This document shows positions 7,391-15,564 of a stretch of DNA of 64,000 nt, one piece after another. This stretch comes from Spongiactinospora sp. TRM90649 (GTDB taxonomy: Bacteria > Actinomycetota > Actinomycetes > Streptosporangiales > Streptosporangiaceae). The translations under genes and the position numbers were made by a program. The stretch covers positions 372,001 to 436,000 of the forward strand of contig NZ_JARLTC010000002.1 of NCBI RefSeq assembly GCF_029382225.1, read 5' to 3'. Below the pieces are notes generated by a model. That model saw nothing but the letters and a program-made list of their open reading frames with translations, ran no database searches and was not told where the DNA came from. Within the stretch, counting starts at the first letter, position 1. Every line of letters begins with the position of its first letter.

Positions 7391-7567
7391 TCATTCGTCG
7401 AACGTGGCCCGACGCGCGGCCAGCGCGAGGTTGGACTGCGCCCGGTAGGGCAGGCCGAGCCTGTTCCAATGGAAGATCACATGATGGGCGATCACCGCCC
7501 GAAGCCCTCGGGTGAGCTGTCCGTCGTCGGCCAGCCGCCACAGCCGCCAAGGTCGGTCCGTCGTCAT
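7391..7567 (-). pseudogene. C-terminal remnant of a LanB/thiopeptide-type biosynthesis protein
   Basis: A 58-codon frame ends with LRAVIAHHVIFHWNRLGLP and AQSNLALAARRATF, the characteristic C-terminus of the thiopeptide-type/SpaB_C domain that follows lantibiotic dehydratases or stands alone in RiPP loci. The full domain is about 250-300 residues, so about four fifths is missing. Its ATG overlaps the stop of the lanC remnant (ATGA), preserving the old operon junction. It is therefore a deletion product and probably non-functional. Confidence 0.7.
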
Positions 7568-7970
7568 CTCTTGTCGTAGGGAGTGAGCAGGAGGCAGGCG
7601 TCCCAGGCGGTGACCGGTTCCACGCCATCGGCCAGTCCGGCCAGGGCCAGCGCCACTCCGGCCATCCCGTTCAGGAAGCCGGGCTCGGGAACGATCAGCG
7701 ACAACATCCGGGCGGCGAGCTCGTCCATAAGGCCGGCTGGTGCGGGCGAGGCGGCCGTTGCGGCGATCCGGCGGGAGGTGTGGAGCAGGCCCGCCCATCC
7801 GTGGCACAGGCCGGGATCGGCGATCCGGGCCAGTTGGGCGGGGTCGATCAAGCAGCCGTGCAGGGCGCGCTCGGCGAGCCGTTGTCGGCGGGGTCTTCGA
7901 GTGCGATCCCGGCGAGTTGCTGGGCACGGGCGTGCCCGGGGGTGCCGTAGCACCAGGACGGGCGCGCGGG
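7564..7970 (-). pseudogene. C-terminal remnant of a LanC-type lanthionine cyclase, frameshifted
   Basis: Read right to left, SWCYGTPGHARAQQLAGIAL (near 7960-7900) carries the LanC zinc-ligand motif WCYG. The next part continues in another frame: LAERALHGCLIDPAQL, then PGLCHGWAGLLH with the CHG zinc ligands, and GFLNGMAGVALALAGL. The frame change falls near 7885 within a C-rich run. Only the last third of a cyclase of about 400 residues is left, and its 5' side is fused to the end of an NmrA-like gene near 7975. LanC closes thioether rings in class I lanthipeptides. With the adjacent LanB-type remnant it marks a dead lanthipeptide-type locus. Confidence 0.72.
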
Positions 7971-7979
7971 TTCCCTCTG

Positions 7980-8600
7980 CAGGGGCCGGCCACTCCAGGT
8001 CTCGGCGAGGGTGACGGTCTCGGGCCACCACGGGCCACAGGCCGGACAGTTCGTACGTGTGGCCCACGTGGTCGTGCTCCAGCAACGCGGCGGCGACGAC
8101 CGCGGCGATGTCGTGTTCGTCGACCGGCGCCAGTGAGGCGTCGGGGAAGGCGTCGTACACCGTGTCCTCGGCACGGATCGCGGGCGCCCATCACAGGTCG
8201 TTGGCCATGAACGCGGTCGGCCGGACGAACGTCCAGGGCATGCCGGAGGCGCGTACGGCATCCTCATTCGCCCGATGCGGCCGCTCGATGTGGGGGGTCC
8301 ACCGGGAAGTGACGCCGAGGACAGCAGGACGATCCGGCGTACTCCGGCCTTCCGCGCGAGCGCCAGCAGGTCGGCGACGGGCCACCCGGGCACGGGGAAC
8401 AGGTAGGCCACGTCCACATCCTCGAACGCCGGCGCGAGGGACGCGGCCACCCGGAGATCGCCGCGCATGGCCACGGCGCCGCCGGGCAACCGAACATCGT
8501 CGGGATGCCTGGTGAGCGCCCGTACCGCGGCACCTGCCGCGGTCAGCTCGCGGACGACCCGGCTGCCCACCCGGCCTGTGGCCCCGGTCACAAGTATCAT
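7980..8600 (-). pseudogene. Broken NmrA-like NAD(P)-binding reductase
   Basis: The start MILVTGATGRVGSRVVREL (ATG at 8600) is a Rossmann GxxGxxG motif of NmrA-like atypical short-chain dehydrogenases, followed by VDVAYLFPVPGWP and VRRIVLLSSAS. Near 8300 the frame changes: HRANEDAVRASGMPWTFVRP belongs to another frame. A TGA at 8191-8193 interrupts it after FMANDL, and WAPAIRAEDTV resumes in the same frame. The end (HVGHTYELSG) runs into the lanC remnant. At least one frameshift and one nonsense codon make a functional product unlikely. Such genes are typical ECF41 partners, so it may be a lost target of the sigma factor at 6414. Confidence 0.72.
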
Positions 8601-8615
8601 GTGCTTGCTCCTTGG

Positions 8616-8940
8616 CTAGATGTTCAGCAGGGCGATGCTGTAGGCGACGATCCAGGAGGCCCAACCGAGCCAGCCGAGCAGGCCGATCACCGCGACGCGG
8701 TTGGTGCCGTCGGCGTTGTACGGGGCGGCAGTGGAGGAGATGAACAGCAGGGCGGCGCTGATCAAGCCCAGCCAGGCGTGCCAGGCGGGGATGAAGGCGA
8801 GGCTCATTCCGGCAGCGGTGAATCCGAACACCGCGATGGCCAGGAAGACCTGGTTGAAGCCGAACAGCTGTTGCCGAACGCCCACAACGCCACCGCCGTA
8901 CCGAGCCCGATCTCGCGGACTTCTATCTGCTTGGACGGCG
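8616..8940 (-). pseudogene. Remnant of a small multi-pass membrane protein
   Basis: The frame ending at 8616 encodes hydrophobic segments (FNQVFLAIAVFGFTAAGMSL, HAWLGLISAALLFISS, VIGLLGWLGWASWIVAYSIA), about three transmembrane helices. The preceding helix (IGLGTAVALWAFGN) is in a different frame, with the change near 8875. No proper start is present upstream. The stop lies 15 bases before the NmrA-like start on the same strand, suggesting a former two-gene operon. The family is not recognised. Confidence 0.5.
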
Positions 8941-8954
8941 ACAGGTCGGCGAAC

Positions 8955-9171
8955 ACCGCAGCCAGGTGTTCTCCTCCTGGCCGGACGGCACACTCCGCCC
9001 CGGACTCGACTGGACATCCCCACCGCCATCGACATCTACGCCGCGCTGTGCAACATCGACGTCTACACCACCCTCCGCACCGAATGCTCCTGGTCGCCCG
9101 ACCGGATCGAGCAATGATGGGGCGAGGCGTTGGCCCGCGAACTGCTGAGCCCTCCGACCGGCGCCCCATGA
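8955..9171 (+). pseudogene. C-terminal remnant of a TetR-family regulator
   Basis: The segment VFSSWPDGTLRPGLD, a one-base shift near 9010, then AIDIYAALCNIDVYTTL, CSWSPDRIEQ, a TGA at 9115-9117 and WGEALARELL resembles the last 65 residues of TetR/AcrR regulators, which commonly end WSPxRxExWWxxALAxxLL. The DNA-binding N-terminus is absent. The frameshift, the nonsense codon and the missing N-terminus all mark decay. Confidence 0.55.
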
Positions 9172-9262
9172 CATCAGATATCCAGCAAGCGCTCGCCGTA
9201 AAGCGAGATGCGGCCACGGGCACGGGGAAGACGATGTTCCCGCTGACGAGTAGCGTCTATGC

Positions 9263-9966
9263 ATGCAGATGGGTGACTTACTCGGGTCCGGTCGCAGCGC
9301 GGACGTGTTCGCGATCGATGATCATTGGGTCCTCCGCCGTACCGGGACGGCGGCGACGCCACCGCAGAAGCAGCCGTGATGGCCTACCTCGCGGACCACG
9401 GCTATCCGGTGCCCCATGTCCGGGCCCCGGCGAGCGGCGTGCCCGGCGCAGTACGGCGAACCGATCTGATGATGCAGCGACTGCATGGCCCGTCCATGCT
9501 GCAGGCCCTGCTGCGGGGCACGATCACGCCCGAAGCCGCAGGATTGAGACTCGCCGGCCTGTTACACCGCTTGCACTCGATTCCCGCACGGGTGTCCGCT
9601 GAACCCACTGACCGCGTCCTCCACCTGGACCTGCACCCGGGCAATGTGATGCTCACCTCTCAGGGCCCGGTAGTGATCGACTGGCGCAATACCGAGGAGG
9701 GGCCGCCCGGGCTGGACTGGGGAATGTCGGCCCTCGTCCTGGGGCAGGTCGCCGCCGACACCACAGCCCAGGCAGCGCCGGCCCGTGCAGTGCTTACCTC
9801 GCTGCTCGCACACCTCGGCCCTGCGGTCGTTCTGGGCAGCGCCGACACCGGATGCCTTTCCCAGGCCAGAGAGAAAAGAGCCGCCGACCCGGCCACAAGC
9901 AAGAGCGAAATGCGCCTTCTCGATGACGCCATGGAACTTGTACTCGAACTGCGGCAACTCCTGTAG
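9263..9966 (+). pseudogene. Aminoglycoside-phosphotransferase-like kinase with N-terminal frameshift
   Basis: The N-terminus (MQMGDLLGSGRSADVFAIDD, glycine-rich loop) is in one frame from ATG 9263. From about 9340 the rest continues in the next frame as YRDGGDATAEAAVMAYLADHG. It includes the catalytic loop VLHLDLHPGNVML and the metal-binding VIDWRNTEEGPPGLDWG. A single missing base in CGCCGTACC explains the shift. Apart from this the protein (about 234 residues) looks complete, so it could be a recent pseudogene or a sequencing error. APH/choline-kinase-fold enzymes phosphorylate small molecules; the substrate is unknown. Confidence 0.7.
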
Positions 9967-10279
9967 ATACCTGCCCCTCCGTCGCCGGATCGTCACCATC
10001 GAGCTTTACGGAAAAGGCGACCTACGGCAGTTGGATGGACAGAGCGTGCGCCGTTCCCCGCCAGTACGGCCGTTGGTGGGGGACGATCACGACGGGTGAG
10101 CGGAACGCGGCCAGGCCGACGGCCGTGGTCACGGTCTGGGGAGATGGCGGACAGATGCTCCCACTGGGTCAGTACAGGCGCCGTCGTCCAGGAGCGCCGC
10201 CATCGCGGCTGTGGGCCGTCCGGCCAGGCGACGAGCCACCAAGGCCCCCGTTTCCCGCAGGAGGTGAGGGCCTCGGCGA
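9967..10279. other. Intergenic stretch with degenerate coding traces
   Basis: No intact gene is supported. On the minus strand a short frame (about 10127-10030) reads AAFRSPVVIVPHQRPYWRG and ends in TAG; it looks like a protein tail whose upstream part is out of frame. I do not recognise it. The stretch continues the decayed zone that begins at 7.4 kb. Confidence 0.35.
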
Positions 10280-10486
10280 CTAGAGCGTCCGCCCGCTTTT
10301 GACACCGGCGAGGAAGGCGCGCCACTCATCAGCGGTGAAGCAGAGCGCCGGACCGTTGGGATCCTTACTGTCACGGACGGCCACGACACCGGGAAGATTG
10401 TCCGCGACCTCGACACAGTTCCCGCCGCTACCTCCGGACCGTGCCGATTTCCGGAACACGGCATGCAACAGATTTACTTGTTCCAT
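10280..10486 (-). CDS. DUF397 domain protein
   Basis: The 68-residue product contains FRKSARSGGSGGNCVEVADN, then VAVRDSKDPNGPALCFTADEWRAFL, the full DUF397 signature. These tiny actinobacterial proteins are encoded beside XRE/DUF5753 regulators and act with them in developmental or antibiotic regulation (WhiJ-type systems). Its start at 10486 lies inside the end of the upstream XRE gene, a 13-base overlap, so the pair is translationally coupled. A ribosome-binding site (AAGGAGG) is visible about 10 bases upstream in the XRE gene's 3' end. Confidence 0.9.
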   Translation of the reverse strand: MEQVNLLHAVFRKSARSGGSGGNCVEVADNLPGVVAVRDSKDPNGPALCFTADEWRAFLAGVKSGRTL

Positions 10487-11304
10487 TCGTCCCGCACCTC
10501 CTTAATAAGCTGCAAAGAGTCTATGGCACGCATTGCCTCTGCCCTGAGTCTGTCACAGCGACGCCACAACGCAGAGACCAAATCTGCCTCGGTGCTCACC
10601 TCACCACGCCCCGCCGACTCTATTGACACCGCCGTCGGCCCGTCACCCTCGGCGATGATGAAACCACTCATCATGCCGACGGTTGTCGCCGCACCGGACG
10701 GCACGACCTGTACTGTCACTTCTGGCATGTCAGCCCTGCAGAGAATGCGATCAAGCTGGTCTGCCATGATCTTTCGTGTTCCTATGAGGCGCCGGAGCGC
10801 ACCCTCGTCAAGCAGAACCCAGAGTTCCGGGGGGTACTCCCGGTCCAGGACGGTCTGGCGCACCATCCGAGCATGCACGCGGCCATCCACCTCAGCAGTC
10901 GGCGTCAGGTCACCTGAGATGACCGCTCGGGCGTACTCCTCGGTCTGGAGCAGACCCGTGATCAGCAAAGGGTCCCAACATCGAATGATGCTCGCGGACG
11001 GTTCGATCTCGCCGACCCACGCCTGGAACCAGTCCGGCCCGCCGACCGCTAGCCGTTCCTTGCTGAGCGCATCCGCTAAGCGCACAAAGACATCATCTAG
11101 CCCGAATAGGGCATCTAGCGATTTCGCCATCGAAATGGATGGTTTCCTAGCGGCGCGTTCCACACTAGAAACAAGGCTCGCCGAGATGCCACAGTAACGA
11201 GCTACACGCTCTTGAGAGTACCCGGCGTCCTCGCGCCGTTTACGCAGCTCCCTGCCGAATCTGAGCGCGATATTACTCGGTTCCTTGGGAGGGCCTGACG
11301 GCAT
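10474..11304 (-). CDS. XRE-family regulator with DUF5753 domain
   Basis: The 276-residue protein begins MPSGPPKEPSNIALRFG. A helix-turn-helix lies at about residues 14-70 (LRKRREDAGYSQERVARYCG, then SASLVSSVERAARKPS). The DUF5753 effector region follows (about 95-265; WDPLLITGLLQTEEYARAVI, then RQTVLDREYPPELWVLLDEG). Such proteins are numerous in streptomycetes and relatives and work with a DUF397 partner, here overlapping at its 3' end. The divergent ATPase at 11486 completes a common three-gene regulatory set. The ATG at 11304 follows AGGAGTTGTC. Target promoters are not visible. Confidence 0.9.
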   Translation of the reverse strand: MPSGPPKEPSNIALRFGRELRKRREDAGYSQERVARYCGISASLVSSVERAARKPSISMAKSLDALFGLDDVFVRLADALSKERLAVGGPDWFQAWVGEIEPSASIIRCWDPLLITGLLQTEEYARAVISGDLTPTAEVDGRVHARMVRQTVLDREYPPELWVLLDEGALRRLIGTRKIMADQLDRILCRADMPEVTVQVVPSGAATTVGMMSGFIIAEGDGPTAVSIESAGRGEVSTEADLVSALWRRCDRLRAEAMRAIDSLQLIKEVRDEWNK

Positions 11305-11485
11305 GACAACTCCTGGTCCTTCCGGTCGTCCACAAGTAGTAACACAAAGCTGTGCTGCCAACACAAGAATGGGCGACAAGCGTCCAGAACCGTCGGACAC
11401 GTGTTGGCCATCATGCGGCCTGACCTGCGTCAAGGTAAATCGCGTCAGGAAGAACTGCACAACGACAGGCGCAGTGGTGACAGCG

Positions 11486-11980
11486 ATGCGACAAATCTTC
11501 AAAACACCGAAAAATGCTCCAATTGGCGCGGTTCGCAGAGGAGCGGTCTTTCCGGGGACCTTGGATCAGGTCGCCGTGGCCCGCCGCTTCGTCAGGCGCC
11601 TATGGGAGGAAACACCGGATCTCGCCCCCGAGATCCTTGATGATCTGGTGCTCATGGTCTCCGAGCTGGTCGCCAATGCCATCCGGCACACGCGATCCGG
11701 CGACCCGGGCGGACGCGTCGGCCTGACGGTCACGGCCAAGGACGGCTGGGCGCGGGTCGAGGTCCTGGACGAAGGTTCACCGCACACTCCCCGCGTAGTC
11801 GATCACGATGGGCCGGCCACGGGCGGCTGGGGCCTGGCCTTGGTCGCCCGCACGGCCGACACCTGGGGATTCGCACCCGACGGAGCAGTCGTGGACGCCG
11901 GTCGCGTCGTGTGGTTCGAGAAGGGCGACCCCCCAACCAGCCGGGAGGGGCGACTCGCACGGCCCCATGTGGAGATCTGA
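11486..11980 (+). CDS. HATPase-fold anti-sigma-type regulatory protein
   Basis: The 164-residue product has the single-domain GHKL ATPase pattern: ILDDLVLMVSELVANAIRHT (N box, about residues 51-70), VEVLDEGSPHTPRV (G1), and GGWGLALVARTADTWGF (G2 loop). Such RsbW/SpoIIAB-like proteins bind or phosphorylate anti-anti-sigma factors, and many in actinomycetes sit beside XRE/DUF397 pairs. It is divergent from the XRE gene with a 181-base gap that should hold both promoters. ATG 11486 is chosen because the conserved region starts 30 residues later; a GTG slightly upstream cannot be excluded. Confidence 0.82.
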   Translation: MRQIFKTPKNAPIGAVRRGAVFPGTLDQVAVARRFVRRLWEETPDLAPEILDDLVLMVSELVANAIRHTRSGDPGGRVGLTVTAKDGWARVEVLDEGSPHTPRVVDHDGPATGGWGLALVARTADTWGFAPDGAVVDAGRVVWFEKGDPPTSREGRLARPHVEI

Positions 11981-12839
11981 CGGGGCGTGCAGAGAACGGT
12001 CGTCGGCCTGGTCGCCTTCCACGAAGGCGACTTCGTCCTCCGTTTCCCACGCCCCTGTCCACGACATCGATTCCGAACCCCCGCCCGAACCTCGTGATCC
12101 AAACCTCAAGGTTCGATGCCCATAGGGGCAGCAGGATTGATCACACAGTGCGGGCGCAGCCGTCCAAGGGAATCGCTCAGCAAGCGTCCAGGGCGGCGTC
12201 CGGGCTCACGGCGGGGACTTGACCAGACCCCACGGGCTCGGTGATCTCCGCTGATGAGTAGCGGACACAGGTGTCCGGCGGCGATGGCCCGTTCAGCGTT
12301 GCGGCAGACAGACCCGCTGCCCAGGCGGCGGCACGTTCCTCGGCGGCCGGGGCACCGACCGTATGCAGGGTGCGACTTTGCGCACGGCGCACGGCGGTCC
12401 GGAGTGTGGCGCGCGACCGTGGCGGGGTGAATCACGTACGGCGTGCGACTGGAGTACGGGGAGCTGGTGCCGGGGAGGCGGCGGGTGGCGGTGTACCGGG
12501 GCGACGGGTTCGGTCGTGCGGGGATTCGGGAGATTGGGGACGCCGTAACGGCGAGCGCCACGCGCGCCTGAGGAGCGCTCGGGCTCCGGGGCGGTACCAG
12601 GTACGGGCGTCGGACGACACCATCGCCCGCCGTACATGGGTGGACGGGCGCGGACGGGCCGACGGGCCGACGCATCGGCAATCGCACGGCGAGCGGCCGG
12701 GAGCACGGCCCCGCGGAACGGCGTCAAGCGGACGGAGGCACGGGCCGAACGAAACGAGGGCACCGGCGGCGAGCGGGACGAGGGCATCGGCGGCGAGGGG
12801 GGCGGAAGCGCGGGCCGGGGGGAACAGGGAGCGAGCGGG
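11981..12839. other. 859-base stretch without a supported gene
   Basis: Several open frames cross this GC-rich stretch but all show low-complexity Arg/Pro/Gly composition typical of non-coding frames. The only protein-like reading is a short plus-strand segment near 12440-12570 (LEYGELVPGRRRVAVYRGDG), preceded by a stop and with a poor start; it may be a remnant. No RNA gene or repeat was recognised. Confidence 0.4.
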
Positions 12840-13469
12840 TCAGGAGGTCGGGGGGCGGAGCATGAACCAGTTGGGGACGCCGATGATGGGGGATTCGGCG
12901 ATGAGGGTGAAGCCGAAGCGTTGGTAGAAGGCCACGTTTTCGCGTTTGTCGGTTTCCAGGTAGCCGTGGTGGCCGTCGGTGTCGAGGCGGCGGCAGTATT
13001 CGCGCATGATGAGCGAGCCGATGCCCATGCCCTGTAAGTGGGCGTCCACGCCGAGCGGGCCGAGGTGGGCGTGGGTGGTCTCCTTCGGGTCCAGTGCGGC
13101 CCAGCCGGACACCCACTTGGCCACGCGGACGGCCGTCCGGGGGCCGAGGGTGAGCAGGGCGGGAAGCTGGCGGAGTTTGCCCAGCCCGGACGGCTGGCAG
13201 CTGCCCGGCGCGGCCACTCCGGTGACCCCGACGACACGGCCTTCGTGGACGGCGACAATGGGCCGCTGGTGCGGGGAGGTGGTGAACAGGCCGCGCACGA
13301 GCAGGGCGTGGCTGCGGACCCGCTGCTCCGGATCCACCCCATAGGCGGCGAAGTGGAGGGGGTTGTCGCGCATGCCCCGGGCCAATACGCCCACGGCCTG
13401 GGGGATCTCCTCCCGCCGCAGGTCGCGCACCTCGATGGCGTCGATGGACGGGCGTTCGGCCTTCGGCAT
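12840..13469 (-). CDS. GNAT-family N-acetyltransferase
   Basis: The 209-residue protein has the GNAT fold: IEVRDLRREEIPQAVGVLAR at the N-terminus, then PIVAVHEGRVVGVTGVA. The acetyl-CoA motif LGPLGVDAHLQGMGIGSLIM lies near residue 140, followed by GYLETDKRENVAFYQRFGF. It transfers an acetyl group to an unknown amine. It is read toward 12840 downstream of the nar/HPP operon, with about 80 bases between the HPP stop and its ATG at 13469. It could be transcribed with that operon. A stretch AAGGAGCAC... just upstream could be its ribosome-binding site. Confidence 0.85.
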   Translation of the reverse strand: MPKAERPSIDAIEVRDLRREEIPQAVGVLARGMRDNPLHFAAYGVDPEQRVRSHALLVRGLFTTSPHQRPIVAVHEGRVVGVTGVAAPGSCQPSGLGKLRQLPALLTLGPRTAVRVAKWVSGWAALDPKETTHAHLGPLGVDAHLQGMGIGSLIMREYCRRLDTDGHHGYLETDKRENVAFYQRFGFTLIAESPIIGVPNWFMLRPPTS

Positions 13470-13551
13470 CCTTGTGCTCCTCGTAAGGGGTCGATGCCAC
13501 ACATCCCAGCACACTCACGCGGTCGGCGAGCGCTGCTGCGGCGGGGTCGTG

Positions 13552-14121
13552 TTAGGGAACCCCCACTTCGGGGGAACGCCCCCACACCGGATACGGCAGC
13601 CCGGCCGCCCGGTTGATCACGAAGCCCTGGATCGTGATGATCAGCACCGCGGCCATCATGATGACCAGGTGTGCGGGGGTCCGCAGCAGGCCCAGCGCGA
13701 CGATCAGGGTGGTGGCCCCGGCGGGCGGGTGGCCCGCCTGGAAGACCGGCATCAGGCCGCAGGTCAGGCCGAGCGCGACGGCGCAGGCTAGGATCCGCTG
13801 GCCGTCCACGTGTTCGAGGTCGGGCGGCACGGTCAGCAGGCCGGTGATCGCCAGTGCGAACCACCCGGCCAGGATGCCGATGAGGTGGCCGATCAGGGTG
13901 TTGTGCGGGGTGGAGGAGGCGGCCAGCGGCGTGTAGAAGAGCAGGAACGCGGTGGGTCCGAGCGACGGGAAGACGAACGGCGCGTCCGTCCAGTAGGCCA
14001 GCAGGGCCATCAGCGCGACCGAGATGAAGCAGTTCACGCCGGTGTAGACCGAGCGGACCATCCGCTTGGAATGCCGCCGTTCCAGCTCCGTCAGGTCGAA
14101 GCCGCGAGATGCACGGCTCAT
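13552..14121 (-). CDS. HPP-family membrane protein coupled to the nitrate reductase operon
   Basis: The 189-residue protein has four likely transmembrane helices and the family motif: FVFPSLGPTAFLLFYTPLAA, and GHPPAGATTLIVAL with the HPP triplet. Members of this family have been implicated in nitrite transport in chloroplasts and cyanobacteria. Its ATG at 14121 overlaps the narI stop (ATGA), so it is the fifth gene of a tightly coupled narGHJI-HPP operon. That placement suggests movement of nitrite or nitrate across the membrane, which is inference. A dedicated NarK is not seen in the window. Confidence 0.85.
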   Translation of the reverse strand: MSRASRGFDLTELERRHSKRMVRSVYTGVNCFISVALMALLAYWTDAPFVFPSLGPTAFLLFYTPLAASSTPHNTLIGHLIGILAGWFALAITGLLTVPPDLEHVDGQRILACAVALGLTCGLMPVFQAGHPPAGATTLIVALGLLRTPAHLVIMMAAVLIITIQGFVINRAAGLPYPVWGRSPEVGVP

Positions 14122-14855
14122 ATGTCGCCTTGTCCCCATCCGGGGCGGACCGCCGCCGTCGAGACGTTCTGCGGGTCACGGGCCCGGTAGACGATGTACG
14201 GCCGGAACAGGTAGTGCACCGGCGCGGCGAAGGCGTGCACCAGCCGGGTGAACGGCAGGATCGCGAACAGCAGCAGCCCGGACACCGAGTGGATCCGGTA
14301 TTCGATCGGGGTGCCCGCCATCAGCGAGACCTCCGGCTGGAAGATGAACAGGCTGCGCACCCACGGCGAGACGTCCACCCGGTAGTTGTAGTCGAGCCGC
14401 GCGGCGTTGATCAGCGTGGTGGCGAGTCCGAGGGTCAGCGCGGCGACCAGGAAGATGTACATGACCTTGTCGTTGCGGGTGGTCGCCAGGAACACCGGGC
14501 CGTTGGTGCGCCGCCGCCAGATGAGCAGCACGATCCCGGTGTAGGTGAGCACCCCGGCCGCCAGGCCAAGCCACAGCGCCATCGAGTGGTAGATGCCCTC
14601 GGTGATGCCGACGGCGGCGGTCCAGCTCTGCGGGATGAACAGGCCGAGCAGGTGGCCGAGCAGGACGACCAGCAGGCCCACGTGGAACATCGGGCTGGCG
14701 TACCGCAGGAGCTGCGACTCGTAGAGCTCCGACGAGCGCGTCGTCCAGCCGAACTTGTCGTAGCGCCACCGCCAGATCAGGCCGCTGATCAGCAGCGCGA
14801 CGCACAGGTAGGGCAGCGCCCCCCACAGGAAGATGTCAATGGCCGACGGAGTCAT
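14118..14855 (-). CDS. narI: Respiratory nitrate reductase gamma subunit (cytochrome b)
   Basis: The 245-residue integral membrane subunit has about five transmembrane helices. Haem-ligating histidines are visible in MFHVGLLVVLLGHLLGL and later in YRIHSVSG and RLVHAFAAP, matching the four axial ligands of the two haems b in NarI. It oxidises menaquinol and passes electrons to NarH. Its start overlaps narJ by 20 bases and its stop overlaps the HPP gene. Length is normal for the family. Confidence 0.93.
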   Translation of the reverse strand: MTPSAIDIFLWGALPYLCVALLISGLIWRWRYDKFGWTTRSSELYESQLLRYASPMFHVGLLVVLLGHLLGLFIPQSWTAAVGITEGIYHSMALWLGLAAGVLTYTGIVLLIWRRRTNGPVFLATTRNDKVMYIFLVAALTLGLATTLINAARLDYNYRVDVSPWVRSLFIFQPEVSLMAGTPIEYRIHSVSGLLLFAILPFTRLVHAFAAPVHYLFRPYIVYRARDPQNVSTAAVRPGWGQGDI

Positions 14856-15564
14856 CCGCCACCTCCGGGACTCGTGGCTGTTCGAACGCGAACCGCCCGG
14901 GACCGCCGCCCAGGCCGACCATTTCCAGGCCGGGGGGCGGCGGGGCCATCCGGCGGGCCTCCGCGGCGTTCTTCGGCGACGGGCCGGGGAGGGTGTCGCA
15001 GACGGCCCCGAGCAGCAGCGCGTACGGCGTGTCCGCCTCCACCAGCGCGAACCGCAGCAGTTCCAGCCCGGCCCGGTGCTCCTGGAGCAGGGCCGTGCCG
15101 TCCTGTGGTTCCAGTGCGGCGTATTCCAGCATCACCGGCAGAAAGTCGGGCAGTTCGTCGCCGCCGGGCGGGGTCAGGCCGTGCGCGCGGTAGCGGGCCT
15201 TGATCGCGGCGAGCGAGAATCCGCGCCGCCGGGTGTCGCCGTCGCTCCACCAGGTGAGGTGCAGCGAGCGGCGGTTGCGGGTGTCGAAGACGGACACGTA
15301 GTGCTCTTCTGCGCGCATCGGCTCGGTGCCGCCCAGCCACTCGGCGAACTCGGTCACGGCGGACGCCGGGGGGTGGCCGGCGTACTCGGACATCGCCGCC
15401 TGGATCAGCGGCAGGCGGTCGAACAGGTCGTAGGCGGGGTAGTCCAGGCAGAATCCGACGGCCTGGCGGACCACGGCGACGCCGTCCTCGGGCAGCCGCT
15501 CCCGCCGTTCGGGCATGAGCCCGGACAGCCGCCCGGAGAGGCGGCCCGTGCGCCGGGGGCTCAT
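14836..15564 (-). CDS. narJ: Nitrate reductase molybdenum cofactor assembly chaperone
   Basis: The 242-residue protein is the NarJ/NarW delta chaperone: VVRQAVGFCLDYPAYDLFDR near the start, then HYVSVFDTRNRRSLHLTWW, the family signature, and GDELPDFLPVMLEYAA. NarJ binds the NarG N-terminus and helps load the Mo cofactor before membrane attachment; it is not part of the final enzyme. ATG 15564 overlaps the narH stop (ATGA). The last 60 residues are Pro/Gly-rich and less conserved. Confidence 0.92.
   Translation of the reverse strand: MSPRRTGRLSGRLSGLMPERRERLPEDGVAVVRQAVGFCLDYPAYDLFDRLPLIQAAMSEYAGHPPASAVTEFAEWLGGTEPMRAEEHYVSVFDTRNRRSLHLTWWSDGDTRRRGFSLAAIKARYRAHGLTPPGGDELPDFLPVMLEYAALEPQDGTALLQEHRAGLELLRFALVEADTPYALLLGAVCDTLPGPSPKNAAEARRMAPPPPGLEMVGLGGGPGRFAFEQPRVPEVADDSVGH

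Noticed and set aside
12090..12130. GGTTCGATGCCC resembling a tRNA T-loop
   Set aside because: The five bases on each side do not pair as a T-stem and no anticodon or acceptor arm can be folded.
12106..12687. Minus-strand open frame in the gap before the GNAT gene
   Set aside because: Arg/Pro/Ser-rich composition without conserved motifs or ribosome-binding site; typical shadow frame.
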